From NCBI GenBank assembly GCA_951804985.1, contig OX638130.1, forward strand, positions 3,748,501 through 3,812,500: a DNA stretch of 64,000 nucleotides, in the 5' to 3' direction. The notes beneath the pieces were generated by a model, which saw nothing but the letters and a program-made list of their open reading frames with translations, did not search any database and had not been told where the DNA came from. The position numbers and the translations under genes are program-made. This document shows, piece after piece, positions 23,739-36,125 of the stretch; position 1 is the stretch's first letter; each line of letters starts with the position of its first letter. This DNA comes from Dryomyza anilis. Lineage: Eukaryota; Arthropoda; Insecta; Diptera; Dryomyzidae.

Positions 23739-24890
23739 TATTATATATTATTATTTTACGATATTTCGCCATTAGAATTTTTTGATGAATTCTCGTATAT
23801 TTATTTCTATGATTATTTATTCTTTGAGAAATTATATATTTTTGACCGGCCCACATAGGGAAACTCTATTGACTCTTACATTCACTCCGCCCCTGATTGT
23901 AGTCAGCGCAAAGCCAACTTAATTGGAACGATTTTCTTTTTTTTTATTTTTCTAAAGTCAAAGATCGCTAAAAACTTTAGGTTCTCAGCGCACGATCGCT
24001 AGTAAAATTTTAAATAGGCGCAGCTAAAAAAAATCGCTGATATGCAGTAAAAAAACTGTCAACCGGAATTAATATGATTGACGATCCTGCGCCGACAAAC
24101 GATCCTTGTTGCGCGCTGCGCTTTGTGCGACTTTCAAGATCGCATCATCATTTGCCAGGATTTGTGCAATTGTTAAACTGTTGCAATATTGCAACAAAGC
24201 GCACAAAGGCAATATTTGCACCACAAGCTGCTAAAAGATACAATAACGAGTATGATCAATAGATGCGCGAAAACAAGATCGCTTAAATTGCATTAACAAC
24301 CCCCAACAAAAGAACAACCCCTCATGGATGGGTTTGACTGCTTGGCATTTAATCAGTGCATAAATTATAGTTTTATGCAGAGGATATGTGATAAATTTGC
24401 ATAAGAATGCGCACAACTAATGCAGATGTCTTCGAAGACCCGAACGATCACTTCTTATTAATTTTGCTCTATGTCCAAAATTCAAAGTATTGAATAAAAA
24501 ATTCACATAGTTAAAAATGCAAGCAACTCTTTTATTCAGTCATTCCTTTTGAGCTATGTTGGACTTGAACTAATTCGGTTGCGCCTACCTGAGAAGGCCC
24601 TAAAACTATTGATTGATCTTGTTGCTGATCACGATCACATCAGTGGTATTGTTTGCAACCTAGGCTTATCATCAGTTGGTTTTCTTATGCAAAAATGAGT
24701 AGAAGAAGATCGTGGATATAGTCATTTGCATATACATGGAACTTGTGCAGGATGCAGAGATTTTGGACAAAGGTTTTTGGTTTCTAATAATGCGAAGATC
24801 ATCATAGATGAGCTGAATCAATTGATGACAGTTTATTGATGAAATTTGTGCAGCGGAAGTGTAGAGCACAGCTGTAGCAAAATGACGAAT
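23739..24890. other. Unique non-coding DNA with a GATC-rich island
   Basis: Many GATC sites occur between 23955 and 24800 (CGATCGC, GATCCTGCGCC, AACGATCC, AAGATCGC). GAACGATCACTTC near 24443 is close to the GCGATCACTTGA words at 20001 and 20711. No gene is supported. Confidence 0.4.
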
Positions 24891-24894
24891 CTGT

Positions 24895-27480
24895 TAAGTA
24901 GTACCTTATGAATTTAATAAATTCTTCAGATTTTGAATTATCATAAAATGAGTTAGTTAATATTTCAATCAAGAAATCGTTGGGAAATATTTCTCTGAGT
25001 TAATCATAACTCATTTATTAATATAAATTGAGTTTTTTACATTTAACGCTATTTTTCATGTTGTACTTGTTGCTGAGCTCTGGAATTTGATTCTTAATAT
25101 AGAAGAGAAATAGTCACTCTAATTTGAATATATAAAATTGATGAATATATATGAAAGAATACAGAAATATATTCTAAAGATTTAACTCAGATTCAAACAG
25201 AGTAAAATTGCTCTTTAATTTATCAAAAATTGTCGCCTTATGTTTTTAAAACAATTCTAAATGAGCTCTATAATTAAAATCAGTAAAAATAAAGAATTTC
25301 CAAATTTCCATTTCAATTTTGATCAGATAAATTAATCTTTATTGAAACAATTGTGACTGGTAATTGAGCTTTTCTTTATTTTTAAAGCAATAATGAAATC
25401 TTGTATTTGATGCGGACAATCCATATTGTACTTTGAAAACTGTACAAAAATATATGTTAAATTTTTTACTCATATTTGAACAGAGCAAAAATTACTCTTT
25501 AATGAATGCAGAATAATCTTAAATTAAACTATCTACTTTCAAAGCAATTCTTTATATGATTTTCAAGGTTGAGCTCTAAAATTGAATTCCGTCAGTTTCA
25601 TTGTATTAAAATCAAATAAAATTCCACTTTAATAAATCATTTATATTTTATAAATTAATCCTTTGTTAATGAAGAAATTTGAAATTAAATTAAAGAGCAA
25701 AAAATGTTTGCTGTTTTGCGAATAATTTATGGCTATATCTGTGCACTTATTAATTGCGAAAAGACTAAAAACTATATAATTGAATAGTAAAAAAAAAGCA
25801 CATTAAATATTGTGAATATAAAAAAAATTTCGTTTGAAAATTTTGTGTTTCAAGCAGTGCTTAATACAGAACTTCGAATTGAAGAGTAGAGCACATTTGC
25901 TCTTTAGCGAAACCTTTAGTTTATAAATAAAACCTATTATATAATTGCGTAAAGAGTAAAAATTATTTAATAAAATGGTAAAATGTGACATGAAATTGTG
26001 TGCAAAGAAAAATAGCTCTTTTACAAATCATTTATAACTGGCTCTTTTATTTTCAATCTTAATGTAGAACTTGTAAATATCATTTAGAAACAGTGCAAAT
26101 TGCTATTTTGTTTATCATTTGTAGCTGAAAATGGAAGATATAGTTTAAAAACTTGAAAAATATTTATGTCAATATTGATTTTCTTATTTGGAGCATAGCA
26201 AATTGCTCTCTTATGAATTATTAATTTAAAAGCGAAAAAAATAGCTTTTTTGTAAAACATTTTTTTTGTAATTATAGTCTTTTATTTAATTCCGGAAAGA
26301 GTAATAAGTATTTAATGCATAACAAAATATGCTCTTAAATTTTACTTTCTTTAATAATTGTTAATATCTAATTTTGACTCTTATATTTCCAATTAATTCT
26401 TCATTTAAAACTTTGATTAAGTACAGAGAAATATTACTATTTTGTGTATCATTTCTGTTTGCAATATAATCTATAAGAGTAAATTAATTTATATAAATAA
26501 TAGCATTTTGAGACAGAAATTGCTCTTATATGCATAATATATTAAAGAGCAGAGGAAAATTGCTCTTATCTAAAAAATTTGGTCTGTAAATATAGCATAA
26601 TATAAAATTCCGAAAAGAACTAAAATAGTTTAATTGAATAGCAAAATTAAATATGTAGTGAATAACTGTTCTTTTATGAATCATTTGTTACTCCTAAATT
26701 TTGCGTTTTGTTTTCAAAAAATCTTAAAGTAGAAACTAGAAAATTCAGTACACAAAAATATATTACTCTGTGTATCATTTCTGTTTGCAATAAAACATAT
26801 CGTTTCATAAAACAGTATAATATTTATGAAAATAGCATTTTGAGATTGAAATTGCTCTCATATGCATTATATACTAGAGAGCAGAGGAAAATTGCTCTTT
26901 TGCAAAAAATTGGTCTTTAAATATTGACTAATATTAAATACCGAAACGAACAAAAATAATTAAATTGAAAAGAAAAATTAAAGTTGTAGAGAAAAATTGC
27001 TCTTTTATGAATTATATATGACTGGTAAATTCGGGTATTTTTTTCACTAAATTTGTAATGTAGAACCTCGAAATTTGATTAATCAATTTGTGTCTGCGAA
27101 TAGAACCTATCGATTCCTAAAGAAGTAAAATGCATTTATTTCAATAGCAAAATGTGTCATTTCATTTTGAGCACCAGCAAATTTGGTATTTTGAGATTTT
27201 TTATGATCATTATTTTTAATAAATCTAAAGTTATAAAATTTATATCCAAATAATATACTAAAATCATAGTGCAGAGAATGCTCTTTTATGAATCTCATTG
27301 ATAAACGTGTTTCCCAACTACAAATACTCTAAACTTCAATTTAAATTGTCAGTTCTTCATTTAAAATATAAAAATTTGTATAAGTCTTCCATAAAATGCC
27401 AAATACGATGCAGAACTAATTTATTCTATCAAATATGAATTTATTTATTTAGAAAATTTTACTTGTATTTATTTAACACC
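24895..27480. repeat. Degenerate GCTCTT-rich repeat domain
   Basis: AGAGCAAAATTGCTCTTTTA-like words recur about every 100 bp (25200, 25486, 25890, 26005, 26200, 26515, 26560, 26850, 26890, 26995). Each is a short inverted repeat, AGAGCA...TGCTCT. The block 26420-26745 is repeated at 26746-27075 as a ~326-bp higher-order unit (both contain TGTGTATCATTTCTGTTTGC and AGAGCAGAGGAAAATTGCTC). No gene is supported. Confidence 0.65.
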
Positions 27481-28317
27481 CAATATTCAACGTTGCTCTG
27501 CATTAATTAAAGGCATTTCTGATTTCTTTTCGTTTGCACGAAAGGTATTTCGTTCGAAAATCCTTTAGACACACGAAGGAATGCACTCAATTTTCAGTGC
27601 TACTGTAGCCAGTCACTTCGTCAGTCAGTCATTGAGCCCAATTGATATGCGGTGGGAAAATTTTATATACTGCTTGCAACCTTCGGAATGTCCTTTATTT
27701 ATGCATGCGATACGGTGGAGTACAATTAAAATTGAAATCAAAACACAACAAATGATTTGGGAATTATGCAAATTTTCGCTCGAATTCAATATTTCAAAAT
27801 TTCATGCGGAATACAAACAAATGGGCGAATGAGAGCGCATTGAAATTTGCATAATTCTCATGAGTTTCTGTCTTGTGTTCTATGCGACGACGAAAGAAAG
27901 GTGGCTGCTTTTCGACGACATGTGTTTGTTTGTTCGGTTTTCGTTCTACGTGCGTGTCCTTGAAACGAATATCAATTTCAATTTTATTTCTTCTTATGAA
28001 TTTGATAGTTTTAATTCCCGCACAATTGATTAAAACTAATTTTCTATTCTATGTTATGCGTTCGCATGCTATTTGATTTGTTTGGCAGTCGTGCAGTTCT
28101 TAAGGACTCTGCCAAACAAGGACTTCATTTGTTTGGACTTTGTGATTTTCTGATGCTTTGTTTCGCATTCAATTCTCACAGAGCAACAGCTTTCATAATT
28201 ATTTTGTTGAGGCTTTTGAGCTTGGCTTAGGTGAAACATATTTGGTTTCAAAACTTAGAGACGAAATATAAATGAATAAAATTTTAAGTTACAACAAAAA
28301 AAAAAACAATGTTTGTT
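27481..28317. other. Unique non-coding DNA
   Basis: The short frames at 27581-27832 and 27873-28076 show no domain, splice context or codon signal that I would trust. TTTGGCAG at about 28080 pairs with CTGCCAAA at about 28109. Confidence 0.4.
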
Positions 28318-29095
28318 AATTTTTAGTGAACATTCACTGAAAAATAGAGAATTTTGTGAATATTTGATTATTTAGTTCAAAAAATTTATCTAGTGTAAAA
28401 TTGAATTTTTAGTGAAAAATTGAATTTTTAGTGAAAAATTGAATTTTTAATGAAAAATTGAATTTTTAGTGAAAAATTGAATTTTTAGTGAAAATTTTAA
28501 TTTTTAGTGAAAATTTTAATTTTTAGTGAAAATTTTAATTTTTTAGTGAAAATTTTAATTTTTAGTGAAAAATTGAATTTTTAGTGAAACTTGAACTTTT
28601 ATTTTTAGTGAAAAATTGAATTTTTAGTGATAAATTGAATTTTTTAGTAAAAAAATTAATTTATAGTGAAAAATTGCATTTTTAGTGCAAAATTGAATTT
28701 TTTGTGAAAATTTTTATTTTTTGTGAAAATTTGAATTTTTAGTGAAAATTTGAATTTTTAGTAAAAATTTGAATTTTTTGTGAAAATTTGAATTTTTAGT
28801 GAAAATTTGAATTTTTAGTGAAAATTTTAATTTTTAGTGAAAATTTTAATTTTTAGTGAAAATTTTAATTTTTAGTGAAAATTTTAATTTTTAGTGAAAA
28901 TTTTAATTTTTAGTGAAAATTTTAATTTTTAGTGAAAAATTTGAATTTTTAATGAAAAATTGAATTTGTAATGAAATATTGAATTTTAAGTGATAATTTG
29001 AATTTTTAGTGATAATTTGAATTTTTAGTAAAAATTTAAATGTTTAGAGAAAATTTAAATTTTTAGTGAAAAATGTAATTATTTTATAGTAAAAA
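28318..29095 (-). repeat. 19-bp satellite, array 2 (minus orientation, about 36 units)
   Basis: Units of TTTTTAGTGAAAAATTGAA, dense from about 28390 to 29080, with a block of AAAATTTTAATTTTTAGTG variants near 28490-28560 and 28810-28930. It faces array 3 across a 1.5 kb gap. Confidence 0.95.
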
Positions 29096-29099
29096 TATT

Positions 29100-29660
29100 T
29101 TTTGTTTAACAATTTAAATTAAATTAAAAATGTAGAAAAAAATATTTCGATAAAATTTTTATTGCTAAATTTATTATCGATAAAATGATATCAATTAAAT
29201 GTCGTCATCGATAAAAATAAAAACTCTCTTGGAGTACTTTTATCAATTAAATTGTTTTCATTAAATTAAGTCGATAAAAATTATATTGAAAAAATATGTT
29301 TACAAATTTTATTTAAACAACATTATTTAATAAATACAGCTCGTATTACGCTTTTAATCATCTCTCTTTTAATCATCGTGTTACTCTGTTAATAATCTCC
29401 ACTTTGTTATTGCAAAAATTAATGCAGATTAAATTGTTTATAATAAAATGTTATCGATTAAATGGTTATTGATAATATAAAATTGTAAAAAAAGGATATC
29501 TTAAAAAAATGTTTTTCATAAAATGTTAATTATAAAATGTTTTTGATAAAACTGTTATCGATAAAATTGTTATCGATTACATTGTCATCGATTACATTGT
29601 CATAGATTACATTGTTATCGATAACGATAAATATAATATCGATATATTGACAATTTTACA
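29100..29660. repeat. ATCGAT-rich segment with a 15-bp minisatellite
   Basis: Near 29544-29625 five to six units of the type GATTACATTGTTATC / GATAAAATTGTTATC follow each other at exactly 15 bp. The 8-mer TATCGATA, the Drosophila DRE consensus bound by DREF and BEAF-32, occurs at 29556, 29616 and 29637. Scattered TCGATAAAA words extend back to 29150. Confidence 0.6.
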
Positions 29661-30609
29661 CGAATGCATTTATTTTATTAATTGAATTATTTTGGAATTG
29701 ACGCACAACACGTGTTTGTTGCTCCTCCAATACTCCTCCTATAATTTGGGCCCGTCCTATACAACCGAAAAATAAAATATCGATGCAACAGTTGCATTCA
29801 CTCGTACTACGTATGACGTACATCGTGCGGCGTCGTATTTCAAGTGTGAAGTTCGCATATTTTATGCAACTCGTTGCAGTTGTTGCTGTTGTTGCTACCG
29901 CTGCACTGCAATGAAATTAATTTTCGTTGTTGAACAATGCAAAAGATTTGCACTTGGCGATAAGTTCTCGTTGCAACGGTGTTTGTGCGATATTGCTGTG
30001 TGTGTGTGGTGTGTGTGTTGGCGGCATACGTTGCCGTTCGACAATTGGCAACAAGCGTAAATGCACCGTTATGCCTGTTACGTGCCTCAACAGGCAGACA
30101 GACGGACAGCCACACCAACACATATTAGCTCTAGATACATTTTAGTATCTCATAGATACAACTGCGCTGCAGCCAGTCGCATTATTGCAGTTGCTCGCTT
30201 CAATTGTTGCTGTCGTTGTTGCTGTTGCTGAGTGCAACATAATAGGCATGTTGCTGCTGCTATTATTAGTGTTGATGATGTTGCTGTGTTTGTTGTTGCT
30301 CTGCCCTCTAAATTTTCTGTATTTGCATTTTTCGTCTTTTTAGCGGAAGCCTCCTCATGCGGCCCCTGATTGCTGCCGCCCGTGGGCTAAACTTCAGTTT
30401 AGCTCGAGGTCAAAGTTCATGCGTACTTGCTGCATGCAGTTCATCAGTTAAATGAAGCTCTTCATTAACTTTGTCTTGGCTCAAAGGCAATTTTTAAATG
30501 TATTTGAGAAATGTGTTATTTTCTGGCATCAGCATTTGGGTCATAATGTAAATTAGCGTAATGTTTTTTACAACTCAACTAATTTCACAGTTTCTGAGTG
30601 CAAATTATA
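29661..30609. other. Unique, moderately GC-richer non-coding DNA
   Basis: GTTGCTGTTGTTGC-type triplet runs (29875-29905, 30205-30300) and a GTGTGTGTGG run near 30000. It contains GTATCTCATAGATAC at 30145-30159. Overlapping small frames on both strands are compositional. It could be an enhancer or an untranslated exon. Confidence 0.4.
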
Positions 30610-31790
30610 ATTTTTATTAAAATTCAATTTTCCACTAAAAATGAAATTTTTCACTAAAAATTCAATTAATCAATAAAGATTCCATTTTTCACTAAAAATT
30701 CAATTATTCACTAAAAAATCAATTTTTCACAAAAAATTCAATTTTTCACAAAAAATTCAATTTTTCACGAAAAATTCACTAAAGATTCAATTTTTCACTA
30801 AAAAATAAATTTTTCACTAAAAAATAAATTTTTCACTAAAAAATAAATTTTTCACTAAAATTCAATATATAACTAAAAATTCAATTTTTCACTAAAATTA
30901 AATTTTTCACTAAAATACATTTGTTCACTATAAAATCAAATTTTCACTAAAAATTCAATTTTTCACTAAAAATCAAATTTTCACTAAAAATTCAAATTTT
31001 CACTAATTTTTCACTAAAAATTCAATTTTCACTAAAAATTCAATTTTTCACTAAAAATTCATTTTTCAATAAAAATTCAATTTTTCACTAAAAATTCAAT
31101 TTTTCACTAAAAATTCAATTTTTCACGAAAAATTCACTAAAGATTCAATTTTTCATTAAAAAATAAATTTTTCACTAAAAAATAAATTTTTCACTAAAAT
31201 TCAATATATTACTAAAAATTCAATTTTTCACTAAAATTAAATTTTTCACTAAAATACATTTGTTCACTATAAAATCAATTTTTCACTAAAAATTCAATTT
31301 TTCACTAAAAATCAAATTTTCACTAAAAATTCAAATTTTCACTAAAAATTCAATTTTTCACTAAAAATTCAATTTTTCACTATAAATACATTTTGTCACT
31401 AAAAAATCATTTTTTTTTAATATAAAAAAAAGATTTTTTTTTTAATAAAAAAATCATTTTTTGTTAATAAAAATATCATTTATTGTTAATAAAAAAATCA
31501 TTTTTTCAATAAAAATGAAATTGTTTACTAAAAATTCAATTTTTCACTAACAATTCGTTTTTTACATTAAAAATTCATTTATTCAATAAAATTAAATTTC
31601 TACTAAAAAATTCAATTTTTCACTAAAAATTATTTTCTTCACAAAAAAAAAATATTTTTTTTCAATTAAAAAATAATTTTTTTCAATAAAAATTAAATTT
31701 TTTGTAAAAAAATGTACGTTAAAAATTCAATTTTTCAGTCAAAATTCAATTTTTCACTAAAAATTCAATATTGCACTTAAATTCAAATTT
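30610..31790 (+). repeat. 19-bp satellite, array 3 (plus orientation, about 62 units)
   Basis: Units of TTTTTCACTAAAAATTCAA. A higher-order duplication is visible: the variant string from 30769 (CGAAAAATTCACTAAAGATT, AAAAATAAATTTTTCAC units, then CAATATATAACT and TACATTTGTTCACTATAAAA) recurs from 31127, an offset of 358 bp. The 31400-31500 part is degenerate poly-A/T. Confidence 0.95.
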
Positions 31791-31873
31791 CAGCAAATAT
31801 GAAATTATTGATCAAGAATTGAATTCCTCCTCAAAAAAAAAACCTAATTTTTCACGAATAATTTTATGCAAAA

Positions 31874-32507
31874 CTAGCTGGACCCGTGCACGACTCGTGC
31901 ACGGGGTCGGTAGAATTTTTCCCCGTTTAATTCTTCCCCGTATTGTTTTTCCAGTAGAAATTTTAGTGTGGTGAGTTTTAGTGTGGTGAGTTTTAGTGTG
32001 ATGACATTAGTGTGGTGACTTTTAGTGTGGTGAGTTTACCTGTGGTGAGTTTAGGTATGGTGAGTTTAGGTGTGGTGAGTGTAGGTGTGCTGAGTTTATG
32101 TGTGGTGAGTTTTTGTGTTGTGAGATTAAGTAAGATGAGTAACATCCAATTTTAAAGTTTAGTTGAAATCGATATCATTAGGGCTGAGATATAACGTACT
32201 GAATTTTTGGGTTCTATGAGAAGTGCCACTCCCCTTAGCACAATCTAGTGTATATATGGTTTAGGATACTCCATGGACTTTATAGCATAGTAATGCAACT
32301 TGCCAGAAAAACACTTTCAGTGGTGTTGCTATGAATCTAAATTATACACCATAAAAATAGTGGATGTCGTCAACGAAAACTATGTAGTGACTTTCTCCTG
32401 GCTCTGTAGGATATATATTCCAAATTTTAAGGAAGTCCGTACACATGTGTATGTTTGCATAGAGCACAAACAAACAAACGGAAAATGTGTTTTATATATA
32501 TAGAAGA
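31874..32507 (-). mobile_element. Non-autonomous Helitron, copy 3 (~634 bp)
   Basis: Read on the minus strand it ends with a perfect stem (CCCGTGCACGA pairing TCGTGCACGGG), then TCCAGCTAG before a host T at 31873. The 5' end is TCTATATATATAAAACAC; if the element starts at 32507 the host base is A, otherwise the start is at 32504 after a T. The minisatellite is short (about 11 units of GTGGTGAGTTTTAGT at 31960-32120), and the core is diverged (GTGCCACTCCCCTTAGCAC). It has inserted just downstream of 19-bp array 3. Confidence 0.75.
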
Positions 32508-32691
32508 TATAGGGAATACTTTAAATTTGAAATTCAAATTCAAAATATTTATAGTTTTATATCGAAAATTTATCATTATATCATCGAATTCAAAATGATC
32601 GTCAAATGCCGTCGGCAGCATTATGATTTTTAAAAATTTTACATTTACCTTTGGAACAAACAACATAATTTATACCATTTAAAGTCAACAC

Positions 32692-33120
32692 CCCTAGTAG
32701 AAATTTTGGTAGGGCCATGATCATGAAGTGATCATGTCATTATTTGAGATGATCGGGATATGACGAGGCCCATAATGTCCTTGTAACGCAGTGTCCTGAT
32801 CATGTATTGACCTCAGGCCATGATTATGTACTGATCGGGCTATTTCCCATTTTAATACTTACCCGACAATTGCCTTGTCTGAGCCCGAGCATAATAGGGT
32901 TTCTCTCATTAATCTCGATCATTGACTGATGCTAATTTCGTTATGAGGAATAAGTAATGTAGCTATAATCGGGAGCATTGACTGTTTAGATAATGTAAAT
33001 CCTGCTATGGTAAGCATGATAAGAGCGTGCAGAGGCAATGATCATATTTTCTCTAATAGGGCTTACCCAACGTAAACCCGATCATTTCCCGATGGCGCAT
33101 CTGGTAAATTTCTACTAGGG
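32692..33120 (-). mobile_element. MITE with CCCTAGTAGAAATTT ends, copy B (429 bp)
   Basis: Perfect inverted ends CCCTAGTAGAAATTT and AAATTTCTACTAGGG. It is the reverse-oriented close copy of 11996-12413, sharing CCGACAATTGCCTTGTCTG, GAGCGTGCAGAGGCAATGATC and CCCGATGGCGCAT-like words. Similarity stops at these ends, which sets the boundaries. Confidence 0.88.
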
Positions 33121-33129
33121 ACCAACAAA

Positions 33130-33560
33130 CAATCAATTTTCCCCGATATTATACCGCGAACAATTCTTATTTAGGTATTTTTTGTTCAAGAAACTTGTAC
33201 CGTTAGACAATTTTTACCAGAAACAATTATAATTATAAAATTTATTCTGTACAATTTTACTTCGTGACATTTCTTTCGCGAAACAATTTTTCATAAGGTA
33301 ATTCTTCGTCGAGACAATTGCTCCCTGAAAATTGTTCCCGGACAATTCTTTCGCGAGTTTTTTTTCCCCGATAATTATACCCTGGACAATTCTACACTAA
33401 TCCAATTGTCCACAAGACATTTCTTCGCCGAGACAATTTTTTCTGGAAATTGTTCTCCGGACAATTCTTTCTCAAACCATTTTCTCTGACGATTCTTCCA
33501 CGGCTAATGCTTCCACTAGACAATTCCTTCTCAAAACTAAAACCAATTCTACCCATTCTG
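33130..33560 (+). repeat. Degenerate GGACAATTCTTTC minisatellite
   Basis: Around 20 diverged units of about 16-17 bp resemble CCGGACAATTCTTTCGC (CGAACAATTCTT, TTAGACAATTTTTACC, CGAGACAATTGCTCCC, CCGGACAATTCTTTC and so on). The pattern recalls, but is not the same as, the CGGTAGAATTCTTCC minisatellite in the Helitrons. Confidence 0.65.
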
Positions 33561-35054
33561 AATATATTTTTATTTGTATATCTCAAGTTAAACTAAATTT
33601 GTTACTCATAACTAAAATTCCAATTAAAAACTCTCTTTCGATTAAAATTTACTGTTCAATGACTGAGACTTCGATGACTCAAACGTATCAAAAATAAAAA
33701 TACGGCATAAAACGAAATTCAATTAACCTCAATCGCTTACAGCGCGCGTGTAATTGTGGAAACCACAATTTTTTCTTTATTTTTGTTTATTTTAAGCCGC
33801 TAATTAAAATAATGTCAATAAAAAAATCCAAAGTTGTATCATTAAAATACAGGACAGACAGAAAAAAAGACCGATTTCAGACAAAACAATTGAATTTGTA
33901 TCTTAAAGATACGCGTATCTGCGCCATACCTAATTGCATGTGTGCTAAACACCAAAATTAAATTCGAAAACATTGAAAATTACTGTGATTTTGTGATTGC
34001 AAAACAGTAGCACGGCGGCTGCCTATAATAATAATCTAGGCGAATCAAAAAAACAATGCGAAGCAGCATCGCTTGACGATGAAGCCCAAAACAATCGAAT
34101 TAAACAGTAGAAAAAAATTTAATAAAATTCGAAAAAATTCCCAGCATTCAATGTTGACTTTTTTTTTGTTTTTGGTTTTCAGATTGCGACAACTCACAAA
34201 ATGGAAATCATGGAATTTCGTAAACGCAGCAATAATTATTATTTGAGCTTAGTTTATGGCGCACAGATACAATTGTATCTCATAGATATTGTATCTCATA
34301 GTTACGATACGACTATAAATAGTAGTATGTAGTAGTAACAGCGGCGTACCAAGTTAATAGACCAGAACTTGTCGAAATGACTGACGGAAGAACGGACGGA
34401 CAGACGGACGGACTGACTATAACTTGCATGTTAGACATTTGAAAAACCTTAGAGCTTGCATCCGCACTTTAAACTGTATCTTAAAGATACACCGCATGTT
34501 TTTCTTTAGAACATGCGGTGGTACGACATTAAAATTCCACCATTCATTGACTTGCCGCAGAACAAAAGAATTTTCCCACACACATGTTTAATGGGGGGCG
34601 TACTGAGAGGGGGGTCATTAAGGAAAATACCTGTAATTTTTAGATAGATGCCTATTTGATGTAGTTGTTGTTATCTGTAATGCGTGATTTTTACATGTAT
34701 CCAATGAATGCCGCTTATAGATCGCAAAACTTGTCGCTATTGTTATTGCTGCTGGTCTTTATAATTTCTCGATCTAAATACAGGTTACAATTTTTTTATT
34801 TTTTTTTTTATTATTATTTTTTAGGTTAGACCTTGACTAGGTTATCATTATCTGTGGAGACTCAATTGGTTCCCACGCATTTTGCAGCTGATTGTTGACA
34901 ATTTAATATACATAAATTAAATAACGACGAACGGTAATCAGACGATAGTTCGGCTCTCGGGCAGGTGGGGAAGGACCAGCAGATGACCTGCTTAATATAT
35001 GAAGTAGTTGAAGAATATTGAACGGATTTCGAATGTGTTAAAGTCGAAAAATAT
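33561..35054. other. Unique non-coding DNA
   Basis: It contains two perfect GTATCT-N3-AGATAC palindromes (33898-33912 and 34476-34490) and a near one at 34275. A GACGG/GGACAG simple stretch lies at 34388-34416, with G runs near 34593 and 34610. No gene is supported. Confidence 0.4.
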
Positions 35055-36125
35055 GGATTTTTCACTAAAAATTCAATTTTCACTTAAAATTAAAATGTTC
35101 ACCTAAAATTCAAATTTTCGCCAAAAATTCAAATTTTCACTAAAAATTAAATTTTCACTAAAAACTAAATTTTTCACTAAATCTTCAATTTTTCACTAAA
35201 AATTAAAATTTTCACTAAAAATTAATATTTCACTAAAAATTAAATTTTTCACTAAAAATTAAATTTTTCACTAAAAATTAAATTTTTCACTTAAAATTAA
35301 ATTTTTCACTAAAAATTAAATTTTTCACTAAAAATTAAATTTTTTCCTAAAAATTAAATTTTTCACTAAAAATTCTATTTTTCACTAAAAATTCAAATTT
35401 TCACAAAAAATTCAATTTTTCACTATATATTAATTTTTTCACTAAAAATTTAATTTTTCACTAAAAATTAATATTTCACTAAAAATTAAATTTTTCACTA
35501 TATATTAATTTTTTCACTAAAAATTTAATTTTTCACTAAAAATTCTATTTTTCACTAAAAATTCCAATTTTCACAAAAAATTGAATTTTTCACTATATAT
35601 TAATTTTTTCACTAAAAATTTAATTTTTCACTAAAAATTCAATTTTTCACTTAAAATTCCATTTTTCACTAAAAATTAAATTTTCACTTAAAATTAAATT
35701 TTTCACTAAAAATTAAATTTTTCACTAAAAATTCAATTTTTCACTAAAAATTCAATTTTTCATTAAAAATTCAATTTTTCATTAAAAATTCAATTTTTCG
35801 TTAAAAATTCAAATTTTCACTAAAAATTAATTTTTTCACTAAAAATTCACTTTTTCACTTAAAATTCTATTTTTCACTAAAAATTCAATGTTTCACTAAA
35901 AATTAATTTTTTCACTAAAAATTCAATTTTTCACTTAAAATTCTATTTTTCACTAAAAATTCAATTTTTCACTAAAAATTCAATTTTTCACTAAAAATTC
36001 AATTTTTCACTAAAAATTCAATTTTTCACTAAAAATTCAATTTTTCACTAAAAATTCAATTTTTCACCAAAAATTCAATTTTTCACTAAAAATTACATTT
36101 TCACTTAAAAAATTCAATTGTTGAA
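35055..36125 (+). repeat. 19-bp satellite, array 4 (plus orientation, about 56 units)
   Basis: Units of TTTTTCACTAAAAATTCAA. The rarer variant CACTATATATTAATTTTTTC appears at 35421, 35496 and 35591, about 4 and 5 monomers apart, which marks a local higher-order repeat. Confidence 0.97.

Noticed and set aside
28080..28117. Hairpin TTTGGCAG...CTGCCAAA as a microRNA precursor
   Set aside because: Only eight terminal bases pair; the interior does not form a microRNA-like stem.
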